Shown: positions 34,778 to 44,119, numbered from the stretch's first letter. The stretch: 64,000 bases of DNA from Duncaniella freteri (GCF_004766125.1 NZ_SJSA01000001.1:1054001-1118000), one strand, 5' to 3'. Translations and numbers: made by a program. The notes: a model not told the origin generated them from the sequence alone.

Positions 34778-35899
34778 ATGACAAATCCTAACTCACCCAT
34801 AGATTTCTTTTCATCCATCAGCGATCCTCGTGTGGAGCGCACACAGAAACACAGCCTTGACTCCATCCTGTTCATATCGCTTTGCGCAGTCATCTGCGGA
34901 GCGGAGGGCTGGAATGAAATCGAGGACTATGGTAATGCCAAGATTGATTGGCTTGAGAAGTTCCTGCACCTTCCCAACGGCATACCCTCGCACGATACGT
35001 TCAACCGAGTAATCAGTATGTTAGACCCAAAAGAATTGAACGGTTCCTTTGTGGCATGGACGAAAAGCATTGCCGAACTGACCGACGGGGAAGTTGTCGC
35101 CATTGACGGCAAATGTATGCGCGGGAGCAGCGATGACGGCTCCGGGACATACACCCATCTTGTCAGCGCATGGGCTTCGGCGAACAACCTGTTGCTCGCG
35201 CAGGAAAAGGTCGCCGGAAAGAGCAACGAGATTACTGCGATACCCCGGCTGCTGCGCATCCTGGAGTTGAAAAACTGCATAGTCACAATCGATGCCATGG
35301 GCTGTCAGAGAGAGATTGCCAAGACAATAATCGAGCGCGGAGCCGACTATATCCTTGCCCTGAAAGGGAATCAGCCCGAAATGCTTGACCGTGTCAGCCG
35401 TTCTTTCACATATATTAAGCCGTCATCTGAGCATACGATGGACGGGAAGGCTCATGGGCGGGAAGAAACAAGGGCCTGTTCGGTCATAACCAATCTCGAC
35501 AACATCATCGACAGGGACAGATGGCCCGGTCTTAAAAGCATCGTGAGAATAGAATCCCGTACCCGGGATGTCAAGTCTGGACAAATCCACAAGGAGACCA
35601 GATATTACCTGTCGAGCCTTGAGGCTGACGCTCAATATATTAATCATTCTATCAGGACACACTGGAGCGTGGAGAATCAACTGCATTGGACATTGGACGT
35701 CGCTTTTGGAGATGATGCCTCGCGTAAGCAAAAGGATAATGCAGCTCAAAATTTCTCTCTGCTCAACCGTATCGGACTGAACATAATCAAGAACGCCAAG
35801 GTGTCATCAATGGGTGTCAAAGGACATAGGAAGAAAGCCGGTTGGGATAACGACTACTTACTTTATGCCTTAAAAAGTTTTGATGTTGTAAAAAATTAA
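34778..35899 (+). CDS. ISAs1-family DDE transposase
   Basis: This 373-residue transposase is full length for the ISAs1 family. The N-terminal DUF4338-like helper region (SISDPRVERTQKHSL, ICGAEGWNEIEDYG) and the DDE catalytic segments are visible: VVAIDGKCMRGS, VTIDAMGCQREIA with ADYILALKGNQ, and the Glu-containing HWSVENQLHWTLDVAFGDD. No frameshift or stop interrupts it, so it is probably active. A plausible promoter is not obvious within the left end. Confidence 0.95.
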   Translation: MTNPNSPIDFFSSISDPRVERTQKHSLDSILFISLCAVICGAEGWNEIEDYGNAKIDWLEKFLHLPNGIPSHDTFNRVISMLDPKELNGSFVAWTKSIAELTDGEVVAIDGKCMRGSSDDGSGTYTHLVSAWASANNLLLAQEKVAGKSNEITAIPRLLRILELKNCIVTIDAMGCQREIAKTIIERGADYILALKGNQPEMLDRVSRSFTYIKPSSEHTMDGKAHGREETRACSVITNLDNIIDRDRWPGLKSIVRIESRTRDVKSGQIHKETRYYLSSLEADAQYINHSIRTHWSVENQLHWTLDVAFGDDASRKQKDNAAQNFSLLNRIGLNIIKNAKVSSMGVKGHRKKAGWDNDYLLYALKSFDVVKN

Positions 35900-35914
35900 G
35901 ATGCGTCAGCCCTG

Positions 35915-35924
35915 TACAGTTTGC
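35915..35924 (+). repeat. Target-site duplication, right copy
   Basis: TACAGTTTGC repeats the 10 bp at 34695-34704 exactly. It ends 8 bp before the -33 element of the downstream gene. Confidence 0.92.
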
Positions 35925-35932
35925 ATCGGCTA

Positions 35933-35964
35933 TTTGGCTATTTGGCAAATATTCGCTATTTTTG
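35933..35964 (+). promoter_or_regulatory. Promoter of the pseudokinase gene
   Basis: A TTTG -33 element (35933-35936) and TATTTTTG -7 element (35957-35964) are 20 nt apart, close to the consensus. The predicted start of transcription is about 35970, 20 nt before the ATG. The insertion sequence ends 18 bp upstream, so core promoter elements are intact while anything further upstream has been displaced. Confidence 0.7.
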
Positions 35965-35990
35965 CAAGAATAATCAAGCAACGCACCGAT

Positions 35991-36836
35991 ATGGACACTT
36001 CCGCACCAAAATGGACTGAGATCGAACACCTCCCCGAATGGGATGAGGAATTCTATCACGTCTACACAGCCAAGAAATTTGGCAAATGGCTTATGCTCAA
36101 GACCCTGCGTCCTGAATTCAAGGGTAAGGAAGAGTACGAGAAAATGATAGAGAAAGAGTTTGAGGTGCGCTACAACCTTGCCCACCCCCATATCATTATG
36201 ATAAACGACTTCGAGGAGGTCCCGGGAGTGGGTATGTGCATCATCACCGATGACGTATACGGCGACTCTCTCGCCAAGCTGATACGTGAGGGTAAAGTCA
36301 CTGACGAGCACATTTACAAGCTTCATCACCAGCTGCTTGATGCACTCGATTATATCCAGAGCAATCATCTTGCCCACCATCCTCTCAACTCGTCACGCAT
36401 AATCTTCACCGAGAACATAGGCAATCTGAAGCTCATTGACGTAGGTTTCGATCAGAAGAATTTTCTCACTCACGAGGACACCAACGACGATATCTACAAC
36501 TATGGCGTCATGCTCAACGAAGCTCTCGATGCGGTAAGCACACAGCATCCAAAGCTCCGCAAGGTAGCGGCGAAATGCACCGCTGCCGATCCGGCAAAAC
36601 GCTACCCGACACTCGACTCTCTTCGTGCCGATCTCGGTGACAACCGCCGAAACAAGTTCTATATCTGCGTGATAATATTCCTTTTAGCAATGATAGCCCT
36701 CCTTCTGTGGCTCAATTCACCATATCGTCCCGAGCCGACATTCCATAACGGCGAAACGATACAGACTGAGCTCCCGATATCCGATCGACCCACCGGAACG
36801 GCGGGAGAAGAAGCCCAGGCATCTGACAACCGATAA
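35991..36836 (+). CDS. Membrane-anchored protein kinase-like protein with degenerate active site
   Basis: This 281-residue protein has a eukaryotic-type kinase fold (about 15-215) and one membrane span (about 222-244, FYICVIIFLLAMIALLLWL), then a short outer tail. The beta-3 lysine is present (WLMLKTL, Lys37) and a DFG-like DVG follows (LKLIDVGFDQ), but the catalytic HRD loop reads HHPLNSSRI, with Pro in place of the catalytic Asp and Leu in place of the loop Lys. No glycine-rich loop is seen. It is therefore probably a pseudokinase that binds nucleotide or a partner. Upstream it faces an insertion sequence; the next gene starts 48 bp later. Confidence 0.82.
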   Translation: MDTSAPKWTEIEHLPEWDEEFYHVYTAKKFGKWLMLKTLRPEFKGKEEYEKMIEKEFEVRYNLAHPHIIMINDFEEVPGVGMCIITDDVYGDSLAKLIREGKVTDEHIYKLHHQLLDALDYIQSNHLAHHPLNSSRIIFTENIGNLKLIDVGFDQKNFLTHEDTNDDIYNYGVMLNEALDAVSTQHPKLRKVAAKCTAADPAKRYPTLDSLRADLGDNRRNKFYICVIIFLLAMIALLLWLNSPYRPEPTFHNGETIQTELPISDRPTGTAGEEAQASDNR

Positions 36837-36884
36837 CGCTTAACAATATAATCCTTAAATTCCACAGGAATTTAATATAGAAAT

Positions 36885-38015
36885 ATGTCCGTCACAGTTC
36901 GCGCCATTCCAGCCACAAAAAAAGAACTCACACGTTACGTACAATTCGGGATTGACCTCTACAAAGGAAACCCTTACTTTGTGCCGCCTCTGATATTCGA
37001 TGATGTCAACACCCTGCTGCCCGAAAAGAACCCGGCATTCGACTTCAGCGAGGCTCAGGCCTTCATGGCATACCGCGACGGAAAGCCAGTAGGGCGCATC
37101 ACCGCAATAATCAACCGGATGCTCAACGGAAAAACCGGAAGGAAGGAAGCCCGGTTCGGCTTCGTAGACTTTATCAATGACCCAGAAGTGAGCAGCGCGC
37201 TCTTCAATGCCGCCGAGCAATGGGCACGTGACCGCGGAATGACCGACATGATAGGCCCCATGGGCTTCTCGGACATGGATCACGAGGGTATGCTCGTGGA
37301 GGGCTTTGACGAGATGGGCACCATGGCTACCATCTACAATTACCCATACTATCCTGAGCACATGGATAAAATGGGCTATCGCAAGGACACTGACTGGATA
37401 GAATTCCGCATCACCATTCCCGAACGACTGCCGGAAAAGATGGAGCGAATCGCAGAAATAGTCCTGAACAAGTACAAACTTAAGATAAAAAAATTCACCT
37501 CGGCAAAACAGGTGAAAGAGCAATACGGTGAAGCCCTCTTCAAACTCATCAACGAGGCATATGCCGAACTCTACGGCTACTCACCGCTCACCGACCGCCA
37601 GATCGACTATTATATCGACATGTACCTCGGCTTCCTCAAGCTTGACTATGTAAGCATAGTGGTTGACAGCGATGAAAATCTCGTAGGTGTAGGCATCAGT
37701 ATGCCGTCAATGACCAAGGCTCTGCAGAAGTCAAAAGGGAAGCTCTTCCCATTCGGGTGGTGGCATATGCTCAGAGCACTCAAAGGGCACAACGATGTGG
37801 TTGACCTCATGCTCATAGCTGTCAAGCCCGAATACCAGTCAAAGGGGGTCAACTCACTCTTCTTCTACGACCTGTGCAACCTCTTCATACGCGACGGCGT
37901 AAGGTATGCCGAGACCAATCTCGAACTTGAAGAGAATATCCATGTACAGTCGCAGTGGGAGTATTTCGATCGACGCCAACACCGCCGCCGCCGAGCCTAC
38001 CGCAAGAGCCTGTGA
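36885..38015 (+). CDS. GNAT-like N-acetyltransferase family protein
   Basis: This 376-residue protein belongs to a conserved family annotated as GNAT-type acyltransferases (YghO-like). It has an N-terminal segment typical of the family (YVQFGIDLYKGNPYFVPPL), GRITAIIN and a GPMGFSDMDHEGMLVEGFD block, then a second half with VVDSDENLVGVGISMPSM and the acetyl-CoA-binding-like LMLIAVKPEYQSKGVNSL. The C-terminus ends NIHVQSQWEYFDRRQHRRRRAYRK, as in the family. Acceptor unknown. The flippase gene starts at a GTG overlapping its stop codon. Confidence 0.78.
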   Translation: MSVTVRAIPATKKELTRYVQFGIDLYKGNPYFVPPLIFDDVNTLLPEKNPAFDFSEAQAFMAYRDGKPVGRITAIINRMLNGKTGRKEARFGFVDFINDPEVSSALFNAAEQWARDRGMTDMIGPMGFSDMDHEGMLVEGFDEMGTMATIYNYPYYPEHMDKMGYRKDTDWIEFRITIPERLPEKMERIAEIVLNKYKLKIKKFTSAKQVKEQYGEALFKLINEAYAELYGYSPLTDRQIDYYIDMYLGFLKLDYVSIVVDSDENLVGVGISMPSMTKALQKSKGKLFPFGWWHMLRALKGHNDVVDLMLIAVKPEYQSKGVNSLFFYDLCNLFIRDGVRYAETNLELEENIHVQSQWEYFDRRQHRRRRAYRKSL

Positions 38016-39454
38016 CCTTGACCGGACATAAAGCACGCAACTCTACTTCCGCCATAGTCATCAAAGCTATGGGACTGTTCGGAAGTATGCAAGCCCTCAC
38101 CATCCTATGCGGAATCGTGAGGGTAAAATGTGTGGCACTGCTGCTCGGGACCACAGGCGTAGGACTGTTCGGCATATTCAATTCAGCCCAACTGCTCCTC
38201 GCCACCACACAGCTCAATCTGCGCTATAGCGCAGTACGCGACATAGCCCAGGCATCATCATCCGGCACCCTCAACGACGCCATACACACGGTGAGACGGT
38301 GGGGATGGCTGTTAGGGAGCGCAGGGGTCATCATCACCCTACTTTCAGCCCCGCTCTTCAGCCTGTATACTTTCGGTGACCTCTCATCGACACCACAGTT
38401 CATGTTGCTTGCCATAGCCATCCTGCTTATGGCAGCAAACTCTGGCGAACAGGCAATAATGCAAGGCACCAACAGGCTCAAGCCTCTTGCCTTATCCTCA
38501 GCGTGGGGAGTGGTGGCAGGACTTGCAGCCGCAATCCCTCTCATATATTTCCTGAGGATGCGCAGCATAGTGCCTGTGGTGATAAGCTATGCGGTAACCC
38601 AATACATCGCTATCCTATGCCTGCGCCAGACACCCACACGACCGACTCCAGCCCTAAGCCTGCGGCAATTATGGGTCAAAGGCGGCCCCATCCTGAGACT
38701 CGGCATCTACATGACCATAGCCGCCATACTGAAAGAGGTGATGAACTATGTATTCATAGCCTATCTCAACTGTACAGGGGGCACAGAAGAAGTGGGGCTT
38801 TACCAATCAGGCTACACTGTTGTGGTACGCTATATGGGTGTCATCTTCTCAGCTGTGACCATGGAGTTCTACACACGCCTCGCATCATCCAATCCTCATC
38901 CCCACAGGCAGATCGTAGCATTGCGTCATGAGCTTCTGCTCCTCACCGGCATCATCACACCGTTGCTGGTCATCTTCATCCCTTTCAGTCCGCTTGCAAT
39001 CAGGCTGCTGTATTCCTCAGAATTCCTTGGAGTGACACCATATATGTTCTGCGCGCTTCCGGGAATGCTCCTGCACGCCCTTCCTCTATGCATTTCCTAC
39101 CTGATCCTCGCCCGAGGAGACGGCCGCACCTATGTAGCCACCGAAACTACAATAGCGATACTGTCACTCATATTCAACATCACAGGCTACCGCCTCGGAG
39201 GTCTCACTGGGCTTGGCATAGCGTTTACTGCCAGCCATGCAGCCTACTCAATCATAATGCTATGGGTATATCTCCGCAACTGCCACGGCACCATTCCACT
39301 ACGCCTCACGGCAATATATATTCTCGCAATCACAGCCGTAACAGCGACCTCTGTCGCATGCATGCATGTATTTCTGATGATTTATCATCCTGAGGGATAC
39401 ACACCTTTTTTATTTTTTAGTTTTTCTGTATCTTTGCCTGACTTCTTATATTGA
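38012..39454 (+). CDS. Oligosaccharide flippase (Wzx-type, MOP superfamily)
   Basis: This protein of about 480 residues has 12-14 hydrophobic segments and is of the Wzx/O-antigen translocase type, which flips lipid-linked glycans across the inner membrane. Features are the N-terminal KAMGLFGSMQALTILCGIVRVKCVALLLGT and the typical GVGLFGIFNSAQLLLATTQLNLRYSAVRDIA. The GTG at 38012 overlaps the previous stop (GTGA) and is preferred over GTG at 37955. The last residues (LFFFSFSVSLPDFLY in part) overlap a -7-like TATCTTTG for the next gene, so the C-terminus may be variable. Confidence 0.82.
   Translation: MTLTGHKARNSTSAIVIKAMGLFGSMQALTILCGIVRVKCVALLLGTTGVGLFGIFNSAQLLLATTQLNLRYSAVRDIAQASSSGTLNDAIHTVRRWGWLLGSAGVIITLLSAPLFSLYTFGDLSSTPQFMLLAIAILLMAANSGEQAIMQGTNRLKPLALSSAWGVVAGLAAAIPLIYFLRMRSIVPVVISYAVTQYIAILCLRQTPTRPTPALSLRQLWVKGGPILRLGIYMTIAAILKEVMNYVFIAYLNCTGGTEEVGLYQSGYTVVVRYMGVIFSAVTMEFYTRLASSNPHPHRQIVALRHELLLLTGIITPLLVIFIPFSPLAIRLLYSSEFLGVTPYMFCALPGMLLHALPLCISYLILARGDGRTYVATETTIAILSLIFNITGYRLGGLTGLGIAFTASHAAYSIIMLWVYLRNCHGTIPLRLTAIYILAITAVTATSVACMHVFLMIYHPEGYTPFLFFSFSVSLPDFLY
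39429..39436 (+). promoter_or_regulatory. Candidate -7 element of the K+ transporter gene
   Basis: TATCTTTG lies inside the last codons of the flippase gene, 86 bp ahead of the ATG at 39522. The -33 side is a T-rich run lacking G. The leader is very A+T-rich (39470-39515). Confidence 0.4.
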
Positions 39455-39521
39455 CATTATGATATTGAACCAACGATAATGTAGAGTAGTATTATTATAT
39501 TATATTATACATCATTTCATT

Positions 39522-40895
39522 ATGAAGATCTCACGACGACTTCGCTATTTGCTTCTACGACTCAACATAACGCGGCTTATAACATTCGGCTACCGCTCGG
39601 AGGTCCCCGAACGAAACATACTCATAGGGTATATCGTATACATGCTGCTGGGATTCCTTTGCCTCATGCTGCCGTTATCGACCAATGGCGATATAAGATG
39701 GATCGACAATCTGTTCACAGCAGCATCCGCCATATCCACCACCGGGCTGGCTACAGTCGATATCGGCACAAGCTACACCCTGTTCGGACAGTTCATAATC
39801 CTTGCACTCGTGCAGTTCGGAGGCATAGGCTATATGACATTGAGCTCATATGTAATATACCGCGTGACCCATCACACTCTAAAGTACACCGACAAAGTGG
39901 TGCACACAGCCATATCAATCCCCTACGGAATGAACATGCGCGACCTGGTCAACAACGTCGTAAACTTCACATTCATATTCGAGGCCTTAGGATTCATACC
40001 ATTCTTCATTGCCCTCCACCATGCCGGAGCACCCATGCCGGGATGGAACGCCCTGTTTCTTTCAGTGTCATCATTCTGTACAGCCGGATTCAGCCCGTTT
40101 CACGACTCCCTGTGCAGTTTCAGCAACAATATCACAATAAACATAACTGTGGCGGCACTAAGCTATGCCGGAGCAATGGGATTCATTGTGATAACCGACC
40201 TGACCAACAAGCTCCGCGGCAGGACTACTTCCCTGTCGTTCACATCCAAGGTCATACTCCTTATCACCGGAATAATGACTGTAGGCGGCACTGTGATACT
40301 TTCAGTCAGCCCCTCTATAGCACCTGGCGACAGCGCAGGCGAGAAGATATGGCTCTCTTTTTTCCAGACGATGTCGGCAATTACAACGGTAGGTTACAAC
40401 ACGATCGACCTTTCCGCCTTACGCCCGGGCCCGATACTGATGTTCTCTCTCATAATGTTCATAGGAGCCTCCCCCTCCGGAACCGGAGGCGGCGTGAAAT
40501 GCACATCAGTCTCCGCCGTATGGGGATTCATCATATCAAAACTCGGGCTCCGGGAGAACGTCACATTCCTAAACCACATCATACCCCACTACCGCATAGA
40601 CACAGCCCTTACAAGCGTAATCACCTACAGCCTCATGATATTCTGCGGATGTGTCGTGCTTTCCTACAGCGAATCTTTCAAGTTGTCCCAGATACTCTTT
40701 GAAGCCACTTCAGCCATAGGCACGGTAGGGCTAAGCACCGGCATCACCCACGAGCTGTCAGCCATAGGCAAGTTCACAATCATTATCCTGATGTACATCG
40801 GGCGTGTCGGAGTCATAACATTCGGCTCAGCGTTGCTGATCAGAACTCGCACCCGCGCTCTCCAGAATGTGCGCAAATCCGACCTCGTGGCATAG
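39522..40895 (+). CDS. TrkH/KtrB-family potassium channel subunit
   Basis: This 457-residue membrane protein is the ion-conducting subunit of a Trk/Ktr K+ uptake system. Its four pore loops carry the family's T-x-G filter residues in order: AISTTGLATVD, SFCTAGFSPF, AITTVGYNTID, and AIGTVGLSTGI. About eight membrane helices surround them. Length fits KtrB better than the longer TrkH. The regulatory RCK subunit (KtrA/TrkA) is not adjacent and must be elsewhere if present. Confidence 0.92.
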   Translation: MKISRRLRYLLLRLNITRLITFGYRSEVPERNILIGYIVYMLLGFLCLMLPLSTNGDIRWIDNLFTAASAISTTGLATVDIGTSYTLFGQFIILALVQFGGIGYMTLSSYVIYRVTHHTLKYTDKVVHTAISIPYGMNMRDLVNNVVNFTFIFEALGFIPFFIALHHAGAPMPGWNALFLSVSSFCTAGFSPFHDSLCSFSNNITINITVAALSYAGAMGFIVITDLTNKLRGRTTSLSFTSKVILLITGIMTVGGTVILSVSPSIAPGDSAGEKIWLSFFQTMSAITTVGYNTIDLSALRPGPILMFSLIMFIGASPSGTGGGVKCTSVSAVWGFIISKLGLRENVTFLNHIIPHYRIDTALTSVITYSLMIFCGCVVLSYSESFKLSQILFEATSAIGTVGLSTGITHELSAIGKFTIIILMYIGRVGVITFGSALLIRTRTRALQNVRKSDLVA

Positions 40896-40979
40896 ATATG
40901 AGATCTTATCCTCAACATATTCAATGCCCGATGGGACAAAAACTTTCGGATTTCTGAGCGTACTATATTGTTTTTTTCG

Positions 40980-40987
40980 TAATTTTG
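40980..40987 (+). promoter_or_regulatory. Candidate -7 element of the Ig-like lipoprotein gene
   Basis: TAATTTTG lies 31 bp ahead of the ATG at 41018. No consensus -33 element is seen at the right distance. Confidence 0.4.
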
Positions 40988-41017
40988 TAAGATTAATCCA
41001 TTAGTCCACCTTTGAAG

Positions 41018-43009
41018 ATGCATTCAGTCAAGCAGTTGAGATTGCTCTTAGTGATGGTTGCCGCGGCTGTGATGGTCGCATGCGCCAATATGGGCCGCCC
41101 CGAAGGTGGTCCACGTGACGAGTTGCCACCGGTCTATGTGCGGTCCAATCCCGCTATGGGTCAGCTCAACTTCAATGGCAACAAGATCACAGTGGATTTC
41201 GATGAGAACATACAGCTCGACGATGCCATGAACAAGATTGTGGTGTCGCCCGCACAGCGCAATACACCCGCTATATCGTCAAACGGCCGACGTGTCACCA
41301 TCGAACTCCGCGACACTATCATGCCCAACACCACTTACACCATAGATTTCGCCGATGCTGTAAAGGATCTGAACGAGGGGAATGTCCTCGACGGATTCGC
41401 AATGGACTTTGCCACAGGCGACACCATCGACACCCTGCGCATATCAGGAATGGTGTTCGAGGCACGCACACTTGAGCCCGCCCAGGGTATGCTCGTAGGA
41501 GTATACTCCAACACCTCCGACACAGCAATCTCCACCTTGCCGTTTGAGCGTATAACCAAGACCAATCAGCTGGGACAGTTCACCTTGCGCAATCTCAAGG
41601 CAGGCAGCTATCGCGTGTATGCACTCAACGACATCAACCGCGACTATCACTGGGACCGCTCAGAGGATGTGGCATTCTATGATGTCACCATTTCCCCAAC
41701 ATCCGAGCCAACCGTGGTCACTGACACACTCACACGCTCAACAGGCGAAAGAGACTCTCTCGTGACACGCAACGCCACCCGCTTCCTTCCTGACGACCTG
41801 CTCCTTACATGGTTCAACGAAGGGTACACATCGCAATACCTCAAGGATTACAAACGCCCTGAGAGAAATAAGATCACGTTCCAGTTCGGAGCAAAATCCG
41901 ACACGCTGCCCATACTGCGCCTGCTCAACACCCATAGAGCCGGCGATGAGATATCCACCTGGTCCACCCTTGACGCCTCACCCACTCTCGACACCCTCAC
42001 CTACTGGATATCCGACACCTCGCTCGTGTCGCTCGACTCCATAACCATTGAGGCGACCTACCTGCGCACTGACACCCTCGACAATCTCACATGGGGCACC
42101 GACACGCTGAAATTCAACATGCGTCCCGAAAAAAAGAAGAAAGAGAAAAAGAAAAAAAACGATGAAGAGGAGGACTCCATACCGCCTGTGCCACATATGG
42201 AACTCAGAATCTCATCAGGCAACAGCCAGGATCTGCACAAGGGACTCACTCTCACCGCAGGCACACCGATACAAAGATTCGACACTACGGCTGTGAAACT
42301 TGAGATACAGGTCGACACTCTGTGGTACAACATCGTGCCGCCAAGTTTCTCCCGACCGGAACTGCTGCACCCCATGGTGTTCACTGCTCCATACAAATGG
42401 GAAGAAGGCTCAAAATACCGCCTCACAATAGACTCCGCCGCCGTAGTCGACATCTACGGACTCGACAACGTACAGTTAGTCCACGAATTCACAACCAAGA
42501 AGAGCGAGGACTACTCGGCAATATCATTCAACGTATCAGGACTTGACGGCCGAAAAGGGATCGTTGAAGTGCTCAGCAGTTCTGACAAGCCGGTAGCCGC
42601 AGCTCCAGTCAACGGCTCACTCGCCACAATACAATACCTCTCGCCAGGCACTTATTATGCCCGACTTTTCATCGACGCCAACGATGACGGCGAATGGACC
42701 ACTGGCTCCATAGCCGACTCGATACAACCCGAAGAGGTGTACTACTACCCCAAGAAGATCAACCTGAAAAAGAACTGGACCATTGAGCAGAGCTGGAATA
42801 TAAACGAGCTCCCTGTGGACCAGCAGAAACCTCAGGAAATAAAGAAGAACAAGCCCAAACGCAAGAAAGGTGACCCGGACGAGCGTCCCACCGATGAAGA
42901 GGAAGAGGACGAATTCTTTGACGACCCATTCATGAACTCCGCAACCCGCAACGGAAACCTCATCAACGGCAACAGCTACGATGACAACTACCGTTACAGG
43001 AATTATTGA
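41018..43009 (+). CDS. Ig-like domain lipoprotein
   Basis: This 663-residue protein has a lipoprotein signal (VMVAC, Cys at residue 22) followed by the family-typical ANMGRPEGGPRDELPPVYVRSNP and a first SbsA-type Ig-like domain with VDFDENIQLDD. Further Ig/FN3-like or carboxypeptidase-regulatory-like modules follow (NLKAGSYRVYALNDINRDYHWD, then ARLFIDANDDGEWTTG). Two highly charged Lys- and Glu-rich linkers are present, at about residues 370-390 and near the C-terminus. The ATG at 41018 is preferred over a nearby TTG. The role is probably structural or in gliding/secretion-related surface functions, as for other Bacteroidetes members, but this is not shown. Confidence 0.8.
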   Translation: MHSVKQLRLLLVMVAAAVMVACANMGRPEGGPRDELPPVYVRSNPAMGQLNFNGNKITVDFDENIQLDDAMNKIVVSPAQRNTPAISSNGRRVTIELRDTIMPNTTYTIDFADAVKDLNEGNVLDGFAMDFATGDTIDTLRISGMVFEARTLEPAQGMLVGVYSNTSDTAISTLPFERITKTNQLGQFTLRNLKAGSYRVYALNDINRDYHWDRSEDVAFYDVTISPTSEPTVVTDTLTRSTGERDSLVTRNATRFLPDDLLLTWFNEGYTSQYLKDYKRPERNKITFQFGAKSDTLPILRLLNTHRAGDEISTWSTLDASPTLDTLTYWISDTSLVSLDSITIEATYLRTDTLDNLTWGTDTLKFNMRPEKKKKEKKKKNDEEEDSIPPVPHMELRISSGNSQDLHKGLTLTAGTPIQRFDTTAVKLEIQVDTLWYNIVPPSFSRPELLHPMVFTAPYKWEEGSKYRLTIDSAAVVDIYGLDNVQLVHEFTTKKSEDYSAISFNVSGLDGRKGIVEVLSSSDKPVAAAPVNGSLATIQYLSPGTYYARLFIDANDDGEWTTGSIADSIQPEEVYYYPKKINLKKNWTIEQSWNINELPVDQQKPQEIKKNKPKRKKGDPDERPTDEEEEDEFFDDPFMNSATRNGNLINGNSYDDNYRYRNY

Positions 43010-43069
43010 TAACCAACCCGCGCCCGCCGACTGACACATCTCAGATCAGCAACCACACACATATCACCA

Positions 43070-44119
43070 ATGCAGCATCCAAGGCAACATACCATCAGCA
43101 ACCACAGGATCTCACTATTGAGATTCCTGCTGAAATATGGCGTCCCGGTCACAATCACTGTCGGCCTTTGCTATATGCTGGTCAAAGGGACTGACCTGCA
43201 CGAGATGTGGCACACCATACGCACCGAGTGTGACTTCCGTTGGATCGGGGCCAACCTGCTCCTTGTGATCGGAGCCCAGGTGGCACGCGCCGCACGCTGG
43301 AGGCTCCAGTTACGTGCTCTCGGCATCAAAGCGTCTCTATGGGTGCTCACCCTCAGTGTGTTCGGCACCTATGCCGTCAATCTTGTGTTCCCACGCCTCG
43401 GTGAAATATGGCGCACAGGATTCATTGCTGAGAGACATAGATCCCCCTTCACCACAGTGTTCGGATCCATGGTTGCCGACCGCCTTGCCGACACCATAGC
43501 AGTAGCGATAATAACATTAGCCACTTTTGCCATGGCAGGACCTCAGCTAATGTCATACCTCGGGCAGAACCCCGACCGTATATCGGGCATACTTTCGCTA
43601 CTGACATCACCGCTGCTTTGGGGCTCAATAGCTGCTTGCACAGTCATTGCCGTGTGGCTGTACTTGCGTTATCCTGACAGCAAAGCAGTCTCATCATTGC
43701 GCAATATCTGGAAAGGGCTTTGGAAAGGCTTTGCCGTCATCACCAGTATGCGAGGCAAATGGGAATGGTTTTTCTATACATTAGTACTCTGGGGATGCTA
43801 CATACTGGGGCTTGGCTGCGCGTTCATGTCGTTTCCACTCACCGCCGAGGTCATAACTCAGCACGGATTCACAGCACTCCTTGTATGCTTCGTGCTCACA
43901 AGCCTATCAATGCTTGTGCCGTCCAACGGAGGCATCGGACCATGGCAATGGGCCATGATATTCGGTCTCGGACTATATTCGGCAGGAATCCCGGGACTTG
44001 ACAAGGGGTATATGACCTCGTTTGCCAATCTTGCCCTCAGCGTACAGACTATTAGTTCCATCATCCTCGGGTTATTCACATTTGCGTGGATAGCCCTGGA
44101 CAAACGTTCGAAAAAATGA
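43070..44119 (+). CDS. Lysylphosphatidylglycerol-synthase-type membrane protein (UPF0104)
   Basis: This 349-residue protein has about eight membrane segments and the family signatures ARAARWRLQLRALG, FPRLGEIWRTGFIAERH, VADRLADTIAVAII, and PSNGGIGPWQWAM. Members with this domain act as lipid-linked flippases or synthases, but without a soluble transferase domain the activity here is unknown. The small membrane-protein gene downstream starts at an ATGA overlap with its stop. Confidence 0.85.
   Translation: MQHPRQHTISNHRISLLRFLLKYGVPVTITVGLCYMLVKGTDLHEMWHTIRTECDFRWIGANLLLVIGAQVARAARWRLQLRALGIKASLWVLTLSVFGTYAVNLVFPRLGEIWRTGFIAERHRSPFTTVFGSMVADRLADTIAVAIITLATFAMAGPQLMSYLGQNPDRISGILSLLTSPLLWGSIAACTVIAVWLYLRYPDSKAVSSLRNIWKGLWKGFAVITSMRGKWEWFFYTLVLWGCYILGLGCAFMSFPLTAEVITQHGFTALLVCFVLTSLSMLVPSNGGIGPWQWAMIFGLGLYSAGIPGLDKGYMTSFANLALSVQTISSIILGLFTFAWIALDKRSKK

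Larger units (their letters stand above)
34705..35914 (+). mobile_element. Intact ISAs1-family insertion sequence
   Basis: The element is 1210 bp with imperfect 19-bp terminal inverted repeats, CACGGCAGACGCATCTTAA on the left (34705-34723) and, in reverse complement, CAGGGCTGACGCATCTTAA on the right (35896-35914), matching at 17 of 19 positions. A perfect 10-bp target duplication flanks it. It has one intact transposase gene whose stop codon lies inside the right terminal repeat. The intact gene and perfect target duplication indicate a recent insertion. Confidence 0.95.

Noticed and set aside
39659..40702. Long open frame on the plus strand, 347 codons, inside the K+ channel gene
   Set aside because: It is in another frame of the TrkH/KtrB gene, whose four filter loops are certain. 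The shifted frame is rich in His, Arg and Pro and shows no motif.
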